A DNA stretch of 64,000 nucleotides from Rhizobium nepotum 39/7 (GTDB taxonomy: Bacteria > Pseudomonadota > Alphaproteobacteria > Rhizobiales > Rhizobiaceae). The stretch lies in contig NZ_JWJH01000012.1 in assembly GCF_000949865.1 (NCBI RefSeq), positions 193,928 to 257,927 on the forward strand, in the 5' to 3' direction. Made by a program: the position numbers and the translations under genes. Positions 20,087 through 29,017 of the stretch are shown piece by piece (the stretch's first letter is position 1; the number at the start of each line of letters is the position of its first letter). A model generated the notes under the pieces. That model was not told where the DNA came from. It was given only the letters and a program-made list of their open reading frames with translations, and searched no databases.

Positions 20087-22563
20087 GGCAACGGCCGGGC
20101 CGCAGCAAAAAAGCCGTCCCATGGATCTTTCTTTAGAGCAGAAAGGCGGGCGCCAAAGTTGTTGACGGTGAAATATGCGGGGCCGATTTCCGACGACAGC
20201 TCCCGCCACTCGAGCGGCGCTGAAATCGCGGCTCCCGGCCGGGCGCGGGTCGAATAGGGCGCGACCGCCGTATTGCCCCTGCCGTTGCGCAGATAGTCGA
20301 TGAAGATGCGGCCGGTCCGCTTCGATTTCGTCGCCACCGCCAGATATTTATCGGGTTCAGCCTTCGACATGTCGGCTGCCATGGCCTTGGCAAAGGCTTT
20401 TACGGCGGCCCAGCCGGCCTGTGGTTTCAATGGAGCGACGACATGCAGGCCCTTGCCACCGGATGTTTTCACGAAGGCGGCAAGTTCCGCATCTTCGAAA
20501 CGCCGTTTCAGTTCCAGCGCCGCTTCGATCACCTCTTTCCAGGAAACATCCTCGCCGGGATCGATGTCCATGGTAATGATATCTGGCTTCTCCCAGCTCG
20601 CGGTCGTCGAACCCCAGGGATGGATTTCAAGTGCTGCGGATTGGACCAGCGCCATGATACCATCAAAATCGGTGATGCGGATCAGCGGTTCACCGCCCTT
20701 GTCCTTCGGATCGGCTATTTGCTCCACCGCTTTGTTGACGCCGCGCCAGACATGTTTCTGGAAGAAGCGTGGTCCATCGATGCCTTCCGGGCAACGTAGC
20801 AGCGCCAGCGGACGGTTGACGACAAAGGGGGCCATATAGTGCCAGACCTGCGCATAATAATCGGCCAGCCCTTCCTTGGTCACCCCATCCTTCGGCCAAT
20901 AGAGACGGTCCGGATGGGTGAACTTGATCTTGCTCTGCGCTGCCTTGGTTTCGGACACAACTTTTTCCTCGCGTTCGATTTCAACCGCCGGCTTGTCTTC
21001 CCGCAAGCCCCGGAAAGATGAATGGCGTAGAATGCCATCCGCCGACCAGGCACGGAACTCCACTTCCGCCACCAGTTCCGGTTTGACGAAATTGAGGTCG
21101 CGGCGGGCAAGTGCTGTGAGCCTTTCGGCAAAGGGGCTTTCCCTGCTTTCCAGCGGCTTCAGGCGGCCGAGCAGCATCTCGGCCATTTCACCGGAATAAC
21201 CGGTGCCGACACGGCCGACATGGCGCAGCTTGCCTTCCTCATAAACGCCGAGAGCCAGCGAACCGATCGCGTGTTCCGAGGTGGAGGACAGCGTGTAGCC
21301 GCCGATGACGAATTCCTGCCGCATGGAGCATTTGGACTTTATCCAGTCCCCCTTGCGGCCGGAGACGTATTTACTGGACCTGACCTTGGAAATGACACCC
21401 TCGAGACTGAGACGGCAGGCATGGTCAAGCACAAGCGCACCGCTTTCCTCGAAATGCTGGCTGTAACGGAGATGCGGTTCGCCGGCGGGCAGCAGCTTTT
21501 CGAGCAGCGCCTTGCGGTCGCTCAGCGCCGCGCCCCGCAGATCCGCGCCGTCGAGATGCAGGAGGTCGAAGGCGTAAAAGACGAAACGGTCGCTACGCCC
21601 CTCGCTCAGATCCTGCTGCAGGGCCGAGAAATCGGAGGCGCCGCTGTCGCGCTCCACAACGATTTCGCCGTCGATCAGCACCGTTTCCGCGGGCAGCGCC
21701 TTTAGCGCTCCTGCCACCGCTTCGCCGAACTTCTCCGTCCAGTCCAGCCCGCTGCGGGTCAGAAGCTGAAGCGTACCGTGATCGAGACGGGCTTGCAGCC
21801 GGTAGCCGTCGAATTTGATCTCATGCAGCCAGCGCGAGCCAGCGGGCGGCTTCGGTTTCAATGTTGCAAGCGCCGGCGGCACGAAAGACGGCATAGCCTG
21901 TTTGCGCGCACCTTTGGGCAGAGCATGCGCCTGTTTTTTGCCGGAGGATGAAGCGACGGCTTTTTTCGATACGGGCTTCGAATTCCAGGTGTCCTTCGGT
22001 CTGGCGGCAACCTCCTCGACACTGCGTCCGGTGGATACGGATTCCGGCCGCTCCTCCAGAATATCGGCACCGCCTTCGCGCCTTGCCTCTTCGTCATCAC
22101 CCTTGATGAGAAGCCAGTTCTCTGGGCTTTCGCCGGGTTTTCCATGCATGCGCACCAGATGCCAGCGACCTTTCAGCTTCTCGCCTTCCAGCTCGAATTC
22201 CAGATGACCTTTGCGATAACCCTTCCTCGCGTCACCAATCGGATGCCAGACTCCGCGATCCCACAGAATGACGGTGCCGCCGCCATATTGGCCCTTCGGA
22301 ATGACCCCTTCAAAACTGCCATAACTTAAGGGATGGTCCTCGACATGCACGGCAAGGCGCTTGTCCTCCGGGTCGAGGCTTGGACCGCGCGTCACCGCCC
22401 AGCTTTTCAGCACGCCATCCATCTCCAGCCGGAAATCATAGTGCAGCCGGCGGGCATCGTGCTTTTGCACCACGAAACTCGACCCTTTCGTTTCGGCTTT
22501 CGCTCCTTTCGGTTCGGGCGTCCTGTCGAAGCGGCGCTTGGCGTTATAGGTCTGCAAGCCCAT
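20071..22563 (-). CDS. ligD: ATP-dependent DNA ligase D (PE-LIG-POL)
   Basis: 830-aa multifunctional end-joining enzyme. The N-terminal 3'-phosphoesterase domain spans about residues 30-160 (HYDFRLEMDGVLKSWAVTRG, SFEGVIPKGQYGGGTVILWD). After a basic linker, the ATP-ligase domain carries catalytic Lys250 in LHEIKFDGYR. The C-terminal primase-like polymerase domain (from about residue 540, RLYWPKDGVTKEGLADYYAQ) has the metal-binding MDIDPGEDVSW. The domain order PE-LIG-POL is that of Pseudomonas and rhizobial LigD. It lies between two Ku genes and 3 bp beyond the stop of Ku copy 2, so ligD is probably the last gene of a three-gene operon. Confidence 0.96.
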   Translation of the reverse strand: MGLQTYNAKRRFDRTPEPKGAKAETKGSSFVVQKHDARRLHYDFRLEMDGVLKSWAVTRGPSLDPEDKRLAVHVEDHPLSYGSFEGVIPKGQYGGGTVILWDRGVWHPIGDARKGYRKGHLEFELEGEKLKGRWHLVRMHGKPGESPENWLLIKGDDEEARREGGADILEERPESVSTGRSVEEVAARPKDTWNSKPVSKKAVASSSGKKQAHALPKGARKQAMPSFVPPALATLKPKPPAGSRWLHEIKFDGYRLQARLDHGTLQLLTRSGLDWTEKFGEAVAGALKALPAETVLIDGEIVVERDSGASDFSALQQDLSEGRSDRFVFYAFDLLHLDGADLRGAALSDRKALLEKLLPAGEPHLRYSQHFEESGALVLDHACRLSLEGVISKVRSSKYVSGRKGDWIKSKCSMRQEFVIGGYTLSSTSEHAIGSLALGVYEEGKLRHVGRVGTGYSGEMAEMLLGRLKPLESRESPFAERLTALARRDLNFVKPELVAEVEFRAWSADGILRHSSFRGLREDKPAVEIEREEKVVSETKAAQSKIKFTHPDRLYWPKDGVTKEGLADYYAQVWHYMAPFVVNRPLALLRCPEGIDGPRFFQKHVWRGVNKAVEQIADPKDKGGEPLIRITDFDGIMALVQSAALEIHPWGSTTASWEKPDIITMDIDPGEDVSWKEVIEAALELKRRFEDAELAAFVKTSGGKGLHVVAPLKPQAGWAAVKAFAKAMAADMSKAEPDKYLAVATKSKRTGRIFIDYLRNGRGNTAVAPYSTRARPGAAISAPLEWRELSSEIGPAYFTVNNFGARLSALKKDPWDGFFAAARPLPKKAR

Positions 22564-22566
22564 GGA

Positions 22567-23397
22567 TCAGCTCGCTTTCCGGGAGGATTTGCGTCCCGTA
22601 CCGGAGGCGGATTTCCCGCTCTTTCCGACATCGGCGCTGCGGCGCAGGGCCTCCTTGAGATCGATGACATTGTCCTCTTTCCGCGGCGGTGTTTTGCGGA
22701 TTTCCCGGCCTTCGATCTTGGCTTTCACCAGTCCCGCCAGCGCTTCATTGTAACGGTCGGTATATTCCGCCGGATCGAATGTGCCCGCCCGTTTCTCGAT
22801 GATGTGGCCGGCAAGTTCCAGCATCTCGTCATCGAACTGAATATCGGGAATGGATTTGAAGACAGTGGTTTGCGAACGGACCTCGTAGCCGAAATTCAGC
22901 GTCGTCGCGACGAGCGCCTTGCCGCTCGGCCGGATCAGCACCACGCGGTTGCGGCGGAAAAGCACCGCCTCGCCGAGTGCGACGACCTTCTCGTCGTCCA
23001 TGGCTTTCGCCAGCAGCGTCAGGGCTTCCTCACCGCCCTCCTGCGTCGGCGCAAGATAATAGGGCTTGTCGAAATAGAGCTTGTCGATCTCATCGTAGCT
23101 CAAAAAATGCCTGACGCGGATGACCTTGTCGTTTTCCGGCATCAGCGTTGCGATCTCGTCTCCCTCAATGACGATATGATCGCCATTGTCGAGTTCGTAT
23201 CCCTTAACCTGATCCTCGCGATCGACGGCCTCGCCGGTATCGCCATCGACATATTGCCGCTCCACCCGGTGCCCGGTCTTGCGGTTGACGATGTTGAAGG
23301 AGATCTTCTCGGATGAGGTGAGCGCGGAATAAAGGCCGATTTCGCAGCTGAAATCGGCGAATGCCAGATGGCCTTTCCAGCTTGCCCTGCGGTTCAT
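22567..23397 (-). CDS. Ku protein (non-homologous end joining), copy 2
   Basis: 276-aa Ku homologue with an N-terminus typical of the family (RASWKGHLAFADFSCEIGLY), the core NIVNRKTGHRVERQYVDG, and a long C-terminal region rich in Lys, Arg and Ser. Its ATG overlaps the stop of the upstream 95-aa gene (ATGA), and ligD begins just after its stop, so all three should be co-expressed. Copy 1 at 19275 is clearly divergent in sequence, so the copies may form heteromers or act under different conditions, as proposed for S. meliloti with its several Ku genes. Confidence 0.94.
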   Translation of the reverse strand: MNRRASWKGHLAFADFSCEIGLYSALTSSEKISFNIVNRKTGHRVERQYVDGDTGEAVDREDQVKGYELDNGDHIVIEGDEIATLMPENDKVIRVRHFLSYDEIDKLYFDKPYYLAPTQEGGEEALTLLAKAMDDEKVVALGEAVLFRRNRVVLIRPSGKALVATTLNFGYEVRSQTTVFKSIPDIQFDDEMLELAGHIIEKRAGTFDPAEYTDRYNEALAGLVKAKIEGREIRKTPPRKEDNVIDLKEALRRSADVGKSGKSASGTGRKSSRKAS

Positions 23398-23681
23398 GAT
23401 CGCCGTCCGTGATCGCCGTTGCGGGAGAACCGTTCGCCGCCCCGGTCGGCAGCGAGAATGCGCTCGATTGCGGGAACGTCCGCTTCCGCCAGCACCGGCA
23501 CCGGATCGGATGCCATCGCCTCCAGCACCTCCGGCGAAAGCCCGCCATTGCGGATGACCCATTCCATGGCCTCGCGCGTTTGCCGCTCGGCCTTCAGCTG
23601 CGCATAAAGCGCCAGTATCAGCCGGTCGCGGACATCGAAGGGGTTTACATCTCTGTCTGAACGTTCTGCCTGCCGTTTCAT
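23394..23681 (-). CDS. Hypothetical 95-aa protein coupled to Ku and LigD
   Basis: Small charged protein with predicted helices (RDRLILALYAQLKAERQTRE) and an Arg/Gly-rich end (ERFSRNGDHGRRS). No transmembrane segment or signal is present, and I do not recognise a family. Its TGA overlaps the ATG of ku copy 2 by 4 bp, so it is the first gene of a ku-ligD operon and may be an end-joining accessory factor. The frame is GC-rich and shows normal codon use. Confidence 0.75.
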   Translation of the reverse strand: MKRQAERSDRDVNPFDVRDRLILALYAQLKAERQTREAMEWVIRNGGLSPEVLEAMASDPVPVLAEADVPAIERILAADRGGERFSRNGDHGRRS

Positions 23682-23707
23682 GTCAAATCCTCAAAGGCTG
23701 ACGAACC

Positions 23708-23728
23708 GGCATCGCCTCAGGCGATGCC
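23708..23728. repeat. 9-bp perfect stem-loop over an SDR stop codon
   Basis: GGCATCGCC (23708-23716) and GGCGATGCC (23720-23728) are exact complements. The 3-nt loop is the stop codon (TGA on the minus strand) of the SDR gene. No T-run is present; it may be a weak terminator or a transcript-stabilising stem. Confidence 0.45.
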
Positions 23729-24610
23729 CCTGCCCCCGGTCACGCCGTAAACCTCGCCGTTGATGAAGCTCGCATCCTGCGAGGCCAGCAACACATAAAC
23801 GGGCGCCAGTTCCACCGGTTGTCCCGGACGGCCGAAATCGCTGTCCTTCCCGAAATTCCTGACCTTCTCATCCGGTTGGCCGCCGCTCGGCTGCAGAACC
23901 GTCCAGAAAGGACCGGGCGCAACCGCATTGGCCCGTACACCCTTTTCGATGAGCTGCTTGGCAAGCGCTTTCGTATAAGCGACGATGCCGGCTTTGGTGG
24001 TCGCATAGTCGAGCAGGATCGCGGAAGGCTCATAGGCCTGGATCGACGCCGTGGTGATGACCGACGCTCCCGGCTTCAGATAGGGAACAGCGGCCTGCGC
24101 AATCCAGTGCAGCGCATAGAGATTGGTTTTCATTGTGCGATCGAAATCATCTGTCGACAGTTCGTCTATCTCTTCGCGATATTGCTGCCGTGCGGCGTTA
24201 ATCACCAGAATGTCCAGCCCGTTGAGATCGCCAACAGCTTTTTCAACCAGTTCGCGGCACCAGGATTCGTCGGTAATATCGCCAGGCAACGCCACCGCCA
24301 CGCGGCCTTCCTTCTCGATAAGCGCCACGACCTCCTCTGCATCGCTTTCCTCTTCCGGAAGATAGGAAATCGCCACATCCGCGCCTTCTCTCGCAAAGGC
24401 AATGGCCACGGCGCGCCCGATGCCGGAATCGCCGCCGGTTATCAGGGCCTTGCGGCCGGCAAGTTTACCGGTACCCCGATAGGTCTTTTCGCCATGGTCC
24501 GGGAAAGGCGTCATGTTGGTCACCAGACCCGGCATTTCCTGCGTCGGCGTCGAAAAGGGCGGGCGCGGATACTGGCTGCGCGGGTCCTGCGGCTCGAGGC
24601 GGTCTGTCAT
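23717..24610 (-). CDS. SDR-family NAD(P)-dependent oxidoreductase
   Basis: 297-aa short-chain dehydrogenase of the long N-terminal-arm type, as in Bacillus general-stress SDRs (glucose or ribitol dehydrogenase-like). The Rossmann motif is ALITGGDSGIGRAVAIAFAR, with NAG-like VINAARQQ, the catalytic Ser in ITTASIQAYEP and Tyr/Lys in LLDYATTKAGIVAYTKALA. The first 45 residues are Pro-rich. ATG 24610 is used because GGGAGAG lies 7 nt upstream; two longer ATG starts exist. The substrate cannot be told. Confidence 0.9.
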   Translation of the reverse strand: MTDRLEPQDPRSQYPRPPFSTPTQEMPGLVTNMTPFPDHGEKTYRGTGKLAGRKALITGGDSGIGRAVAIAFAREGADVAISYLPEEESDAEEVVALIEKEGRVAVALPGDITDESWCRELVEKAVGDLNGLDILVINAARQQYREEIDELSTDDFDRTMKTNLYALHWIAQAAVPYLKPGASVITTASIQAYEPSAILLDYATTKAGIVAYTKALAKQLIEKGVRANAVAPGPFWTVLQPSGGQPDEKVRNFGKDSDFGRPGQPVELAPVYVLLASQDASFINGEVYGVTGGRGIA

Positions 24611-24806
24611 CGCGGTCTCTCCCATAGATAGAATGTCCATCCGTGGCGCGTCCCGTGACAAACGCATTCAGATCAGATCTGTCGTTCCGGTGCCGGGTTC
24701 GGCGCCGGCAACGCGGTCGCGCCACACACGTTACCCTAACGATTTTGACCGGCTCTCGTTCCATGACTATGGGATGAAGGCGACGGCATGACGCCGACGC
24801 ACTTTT

Positions 24807-27149
24807 TCAAACGGAATATTTGTTCCGCGTGGCAACGCTTTTGGCCTCGGCAGGCACCATACCCGGTTTGCCGAACAGATAACCCTGCGCCTGCGCGCAA
24901 CCCTCGTCGACAACCATGCGGTATTGCGCATCGGTTTCGATGCCCTCCGCTGTCACCGGCAGATCGAGACTGCGACCAAGGCCGATCACAGCGCGTACGA
25001 TGGCGCGGGCATTGTCGTCCTCACTCATGGCGGCGATGAAGCTGCGGTCTATTTTGATCTTGTCGAAGGGGAAACTCTGCAGGTTGCTGAGCGAGGAATA
25101 ACCGGTGCCGAAATCGTCCATGACAATGGCGACACCAAGCGCCTTCAACTGGTTGAGGATGATCAGCGTCGCATTGCGGTCCTTCAGAAGAGCCGCCTCG
25201 GTGATCTCCAGTTCCAGCCGGTTTGGCGAAAGGCCGGTCTGCATCAGGACGGTGCAGACGACATGGCCGAGATTTGCCAGCGAAAACTGCAACGGCGAAA
25301 CATTGACCGCGATTTTCAGATGCGGCGCCCAGGTGCTTGCCTGACGGCAGGCCTCGCGCAGCACCCATTCGCCGAGCGAGATGATGATCCCGCTTTCCTC
25401 GGCAATCGGAATGAAGACATCAGGCGGCACCACGCCCCTTGTCGGGTGCTGCCAGCGCACCAGCGCCTCATACCCGACGACCTGACCGCATTCGACGGAA
25501 AGCACCGGCTGGTAGTTCAGCAGCAATTCGTTGCGATTGATGGCGAGCCGCAAATCCGTCTCGAGCTGGCGGCGCTCGCGGGCCTCCTGATCCATCAGCG
25601 GATCGTAAAAGGCCAATATGCCGCGCCCGCCCATCTTGGCGCGGTAAAGCGCCAGATCAGCGGCGTGCATGATGCTTTCGTCGCCCGTGCCATCCCGTGG
25701 GAAAACGGCGATGCCGATGCTGACGCCGACGGCGGTCGGGTCATTGGCAGCATTCATTTTCAGCCCGAACATGGCAAGGATCGTCTCGGCGAGCAGACGC
25801 GCCTCATCCGACCTGGTATGCCGGGCAGTCAGGATCACGAACTCATCGCCGCCGAGACGCGCGACGATGTCGCCCGCCCTTGCGCATTCATCGAGAATGG
25901 CGGCAACTTTTTTCAGCACCCGGTCGCCCTCGGCATGGCCGAATATGTCGTTGACCGCCTTGAACCGGTCGAGATCGAGCGCCAGCAGGGCAAACCCGTC
26001 CTCCTCGCTGCAATGCTCGATCTGCTGGTGCAGGCGCGTCTGGAACATGGTGCGGTTCGAAAGACCGGTCAGCACATCGTGGCGCGCCAGATATTCTATC
26101 TCGCGTTGTGCCTCCCGCTTTTCCGTCAGGTCTCGAATGGCCAGCACTTCGCAAGGGTGGCCGCGATATTCGATGGTGCGCACGGCAAGTTCGAACACCT
26201 GCGCCCGATCGGCACGCTCGCGGATTGCCTCCACCGGCGCTTGGCGCGGCAGATAGGTGGGCTGCCCGTCGATAGCCCTGAAAAGATCATCGGGATTTTT
26301 GCCGATCAGGGAGGCTTCGTCGCTGCCGAGAAGCCCGGCAAAGCGCGTGTTGAGCTCGACGATACGGCCATCGCGCACCACGGCAAGGCCATCCAGCGTC
26401 GCATCGACAAGGCCTTTGAGGTCGACAAGGTAGCGGTCCACCAGAGCTGCGGTGGCGGTCGCTGCCAGGATGAGGAAAGTCACGCCGGAAACCGCACCGA
26501 TCATGATCACCCTGGTGAGGCTGTCGGGATCAGGGCCGGAAATCGACGGATCCGGCGACAGGACCGTGGCCGACACGGTGGTGAAATGCAGAGCGCAAAT
26601 AGCAAGGATGGAACATCCGGCCGGAATGAGAATGCGCTGCTTCCACGCGCCGGGACGGCGGAACAGGAAAAAGGCCAGAAAAAAGAACACCCAGGTGACG
26701 GCAAAACCGCCGAAAACCGGACCCCAGCGGTAGCTGATGGTGGCCGCGACATCCATTCCCGCCATTCCGACGAAATGCATGACTGCGACCGAGATGGATA
26801 CCAGCGTTCCGACGATAACGGGACTGTAGCTTGCCTGCGCGCGGACCTTGAGCGCCAGCCAGAAACCCAGAACGGCCAGAACCGCCGAAAGTGCCGTGAA
26901 CTGGAAATCGAAGCCGATCGGAACCGCGCCCTCATAGGCAAGCATGGCGACAAAATGTGTGGCCCAGACACTGAGCCCCGCGGCAAAGGCGGCCACCAGC
27001 ACCCAGTAAGGCTTGCGGCCCGCCGGACTTTCTTCCGCACGCAACAACAGGTGGAAAAAAGCGAGCATGCCGAGCAGGCAGATAGACGCCGCAAGAAGCA
27101 CGATCGCACGATCATGTTGTACGGCAACGCATTCCAGAACCGTGAACAT
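24807..27149 (-). CDS. MHYT-PAS-GGDEF-EAL membrane protein (cyclic di-GMP turnover)
   Basis: 780-aa membrane-bound signalling enzyme. The N-terminal MHYT sensor has about seven helices with the His motifs ATHFVAMLAY, VMHFVGMAGMD and ALHFTTVSA (thought to bind metal and sense gases). A PAS-like domain follows, then GGDEF with an intact active site (RLGGDEFVILT, near residue 433) and EAL (YEALVRWQHP, near residue 560; EITEAALLKD and VMDDFGTGYSSL also conserved). Both catalytic signatures look whole, so it may make or break cyclic di-GMP. Genes on both sides are unrelated. Confidence 0.95.
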   Translation of the reverse strand: MFTVLECVAVQHDRAIVLLAASICLLGMLAFFHLLLRAEESPAGRKPYWVLVAAFAAGLSVWATHFVAMLAYEGAVPIGFDFQFTALSAVLAVLGFWLALKVRAQASYSPVIVGTLVSISVAVMHFVGMAGMDVAATISYRWGPVFGGFAVTWVFFFLAFFLFRRPGAWKQRILIPAGCSILAICALHFTTVSATVLSPDPSISGPDPDSLTRVIMIGAVSGVTFLILAATATAALVDRYLVDLKGLVDATLDGLAVVRDGRIVELNTRFAGLLGSDEASLIGKNPDDLFRAIDGQPTYLPRQAPVEAIRERADRAQVFELAVRTIEYRGHPCEVLAIRDLTEKREAQREIEYLARHDVLTGLSNRTMFQTRLHQQIEHCSEEDGFALLALDLDRFKAVNDIFGHAEGDRVLKKVAAILDECARAGDIVARLGGDEFVILTARHTRSDEARLLAETILAMFGLKMNAANDPTAVGVSIGIAVFPRDGTGDESIMHAADLALYRAKMGGRGILAFYDPLMDQEARERRQLETDLRLAINRNELLLNYQPVLSVECGQVVGYEALVRWQHPTRGVVPPDVFIPIAEESGIIISLGEWVLREACRQASTWAPHLKIAVNVSPLQFSLANLGHVVCTVLMQTGLSPNRLELEITEAALLKDRNATLIILNQLKALGVAIVMDDFGTGYSSLSNLQSFPFDKIKIDRSFIAAMSEDDNARAIVRAVIGLGRSLDLPVTAEGIETDAQYRMVVDEGCAQAQGYLFGKPGMVPAEAKSVATRNKYSV

Positions 27150-27292
27150 AGTGCCCTCTCCCAGCCTGTGAAGAACCGCTCACGATCGCACTATGAAGTT
27201 GGTTTATTTATAAATCTCTAATGCAACTAGTGATAAATGATTTGTCTGGGAAACGTGGTGTTGTGAGGTGCTCCGCAAGATGGAGATGCTGC

Positions 27293-27323
27293 GAAAAAAA
27301 CGGGCGGTGCAATGACCGCCCGT
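27293..27323 (-). terminator. Rho-independent terminator of the peptide-family binding-protein gene
   Basis: The arms 27300-27308 and 27315-27323 are exact 9-bp complements (ACGGGCGGT). Reading the minus strand, the stem is followed by a run of seven T residues (27293-27299). It lies 30 bp after the stop of the binding-protein gene. Confidence 0.9.
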
Positions 27324-27352
27324 CCTTAACTGTCAGCGATCGCGGCTGAATG

Positions 27353-28939
27353 TCACTGCTTCGTCACGTTTTCCAGCCGGGTCGTCTGGCTCGGATGACC
27401 GACATAATCCTTGACGCGCGACGTCAGGACGATGGGTTCGTATCGTTCAAACAGCGGCAGCACCGCCGGCTTCTGTGCAACGAACATTTCCTGCATCTGG
27501 GTGTAGATTTCCCCACGCTTCCTGGCGTCAGGCTCTAGGGAAGCCTTTGCCGTCAGAGCGGTCAGTTCCGGAATATCCCAGGCCGAGCGCCAGACGAAAT
27601 TGCCGGCATTGTTGGCGGCGAGCGAATTGTCGGGGTTACTGGAAAATTGCTCCATGGAACCGAGGACGTTGGGCATATAGGCTCCGGTCTGCGGAATAAG
27701 CAGATCGAAATCCCGCGCCCGGTGTGCCGCGATCACGTCCGAACCGTTGCCCTGCTGGATGTTCACCTTGATGCCCACCTGGCTGAGCGACGCCTGGATC
27801 GCGGTGGCGAGATCGATACGTGGCGTCTGGGCGATCGTCTTCAGGTTGAGTGTGAAACCATTTTCATAACCGGCTTCTTTCAGAAGAGATTTCGCCTTCT
27901 CGACGTCAAGCTTCCAGTCGGGGCTTGGGATGGCATATTCGAAATTCTCCGGCACCGGCACTGTGCGCGCTCGGCCATAGGGACCCATGATGGTCTTTTC
28001 CATTCCCTTGTAGTCGATGCCATAGGCAATCGCTTCGCGGACCTTGGGATTGGACAAAGGCTCTTTTCCGGCATTCATGGACAGGACGTAGAAGCCGCCG
28101 GTCGGAACGCGCTGGATCTGAAAACCTTCCTTGTTGTTGAAGGTCGCAAGGTCAGAAGCCGTCAGCGCGCTGGCAATGTCGATGTCGCCCCGCTCCAGCA
28201 TCAGGCGCTCAACCTGGCTCTCCGGCACATGGCGCACGATGACACGACGCATTTTGGGTTCGCCGGCGACGTAGGCCTTGTTGGCCTCAAGAATGATGAT
28301 TTCGTTCGGCGACCAGCGATTGAGCGTAAAGGGTCCGGAACCAGCGGATTTCGTTCTCAGCCAGCCATTGCCCCAGTCGCCATCGACCTCATGGGACTTG
28401 AGCTCCTTGCTGTCGACGACACTGGCAATGACCATGGCCAGACGATAGAGCAGCAGCTCGGACGTCGTTTCACCGGACAGCCCGATGTGAACCGTCTTCT
28501 CGTCCGGGGCAGTCACAAGCCTGTCGACATTTTCCGCGTTGTAACCAACGCGCTTGAGGTTGGCGGCCGCCGCCTGGTTCATCTTCAGCAGGCGGCTGAG
28601 CGAATAAACGACATCCGCAGACGTCACCGGATTACCCGACGCGAAGCTGGCCTCGCGAAGATGAAAGGTGATGCCCTTGTCGTCGGTCTCCCAGCGCTCC
28701 GCAAGCTGCGGCGAAACCTTCCCCGTGCCATCCACCGAAATCAGGCGATCGTAAAGATTGGCCATGATCTCGTTTGCTTTCGCTTCGGTAGCCTGATGGG
28801 GGTCGAGCGACAGAACCTGAGCCAGCGACGTTCCAATGATAAGTTGGTCGCTGGGTGTTTTGGCCGCGCTCGGGGCCGCATGCACGAGCACGGCGCCCAG
28901 AACGGTGGTGAATGCGAGACGGATCATTGATTTTCTCAT
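27353..28939 (-). CDS. Peptide/opine-family ABC transporter substrate-binding protein
   Basis: 528-aa family-5 extracellular solute-binding protein (DppA/OppA type). The signal peptide MRKSMIRLAFTTVLGAVLVH ends near PSAAKTP. The family pattern EIMANLYDRLISVDGTGKVS and LAERWETDDKGITFHLREA is clear. ATG 28939 is chosen for GGAGGAG upstream. The matching permeases and ATPases (30984-34474) lie on the other strand across the mannonate dehydratase and GntR genes. Given those neighbours, the ligand may be a sugar acid or an oligosaccharide, not a peptide. Confidence 0.92.
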   Translation of the reverse strand: MRKSMIRLAFTTVLGAVLVHAAPSAAKTPSDQLIIGTSLAQVLSLDPHQATEAKANEIMANLYDRLISVDGTGKVSPQLAERWETDDKGITFHLREASFASGNPVTSADVVYSLSRLLKMNQAAAANLKRVGYNAENVDRLVTAPDEKTVHIGLSGETTSELLLYRLAMVIASVVDSKELKSHEVDGDWGNGWLRTKSAGSGPFTLNRWSPNEIIILEANKAYVAGEPKMRRVIVRHVPESQVERLMLERGDIDIASALTASDLATFNNKEGFQIQRVPTGGFYVLSMNAGKEPLSNPKVREAIAYGIDYKGMEKTIMGPYGRARTVPVPENFEYAIPSPDWKLDVEKAKSLLKEAGYENGFTLNLKTIAQTPRIDLATAIQASLSQVGIKVNIQQGNGSDVIAAHRARDFDLLIPQTGAYMPNVLGSMEQFSSNPDNSLAANNAGNFVWRSAWDIPELTALTAKASLEPDARKRGEIYTQMQEMFVAQKPAVLPLFERYEPIVLTSRVKDYVGHPSQTTRLENVTKQ

Positions 28940-29017
28940 ACCTGCTCCTCCTACAGATCGGTAATTGCATTTGTGAAGCCGGCGGCGCGCCACGACGCGC
29001 CAACCGGTCTGAAACTG

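Noticed and set aside
24924-27221. 765-codon plus-strand open frame opposite the GGDEF-EAL gene
   Set aside because: It mirrors an intact cyclic di-GMP enzyme and has an implausible composition (very His- and Arg-rich).
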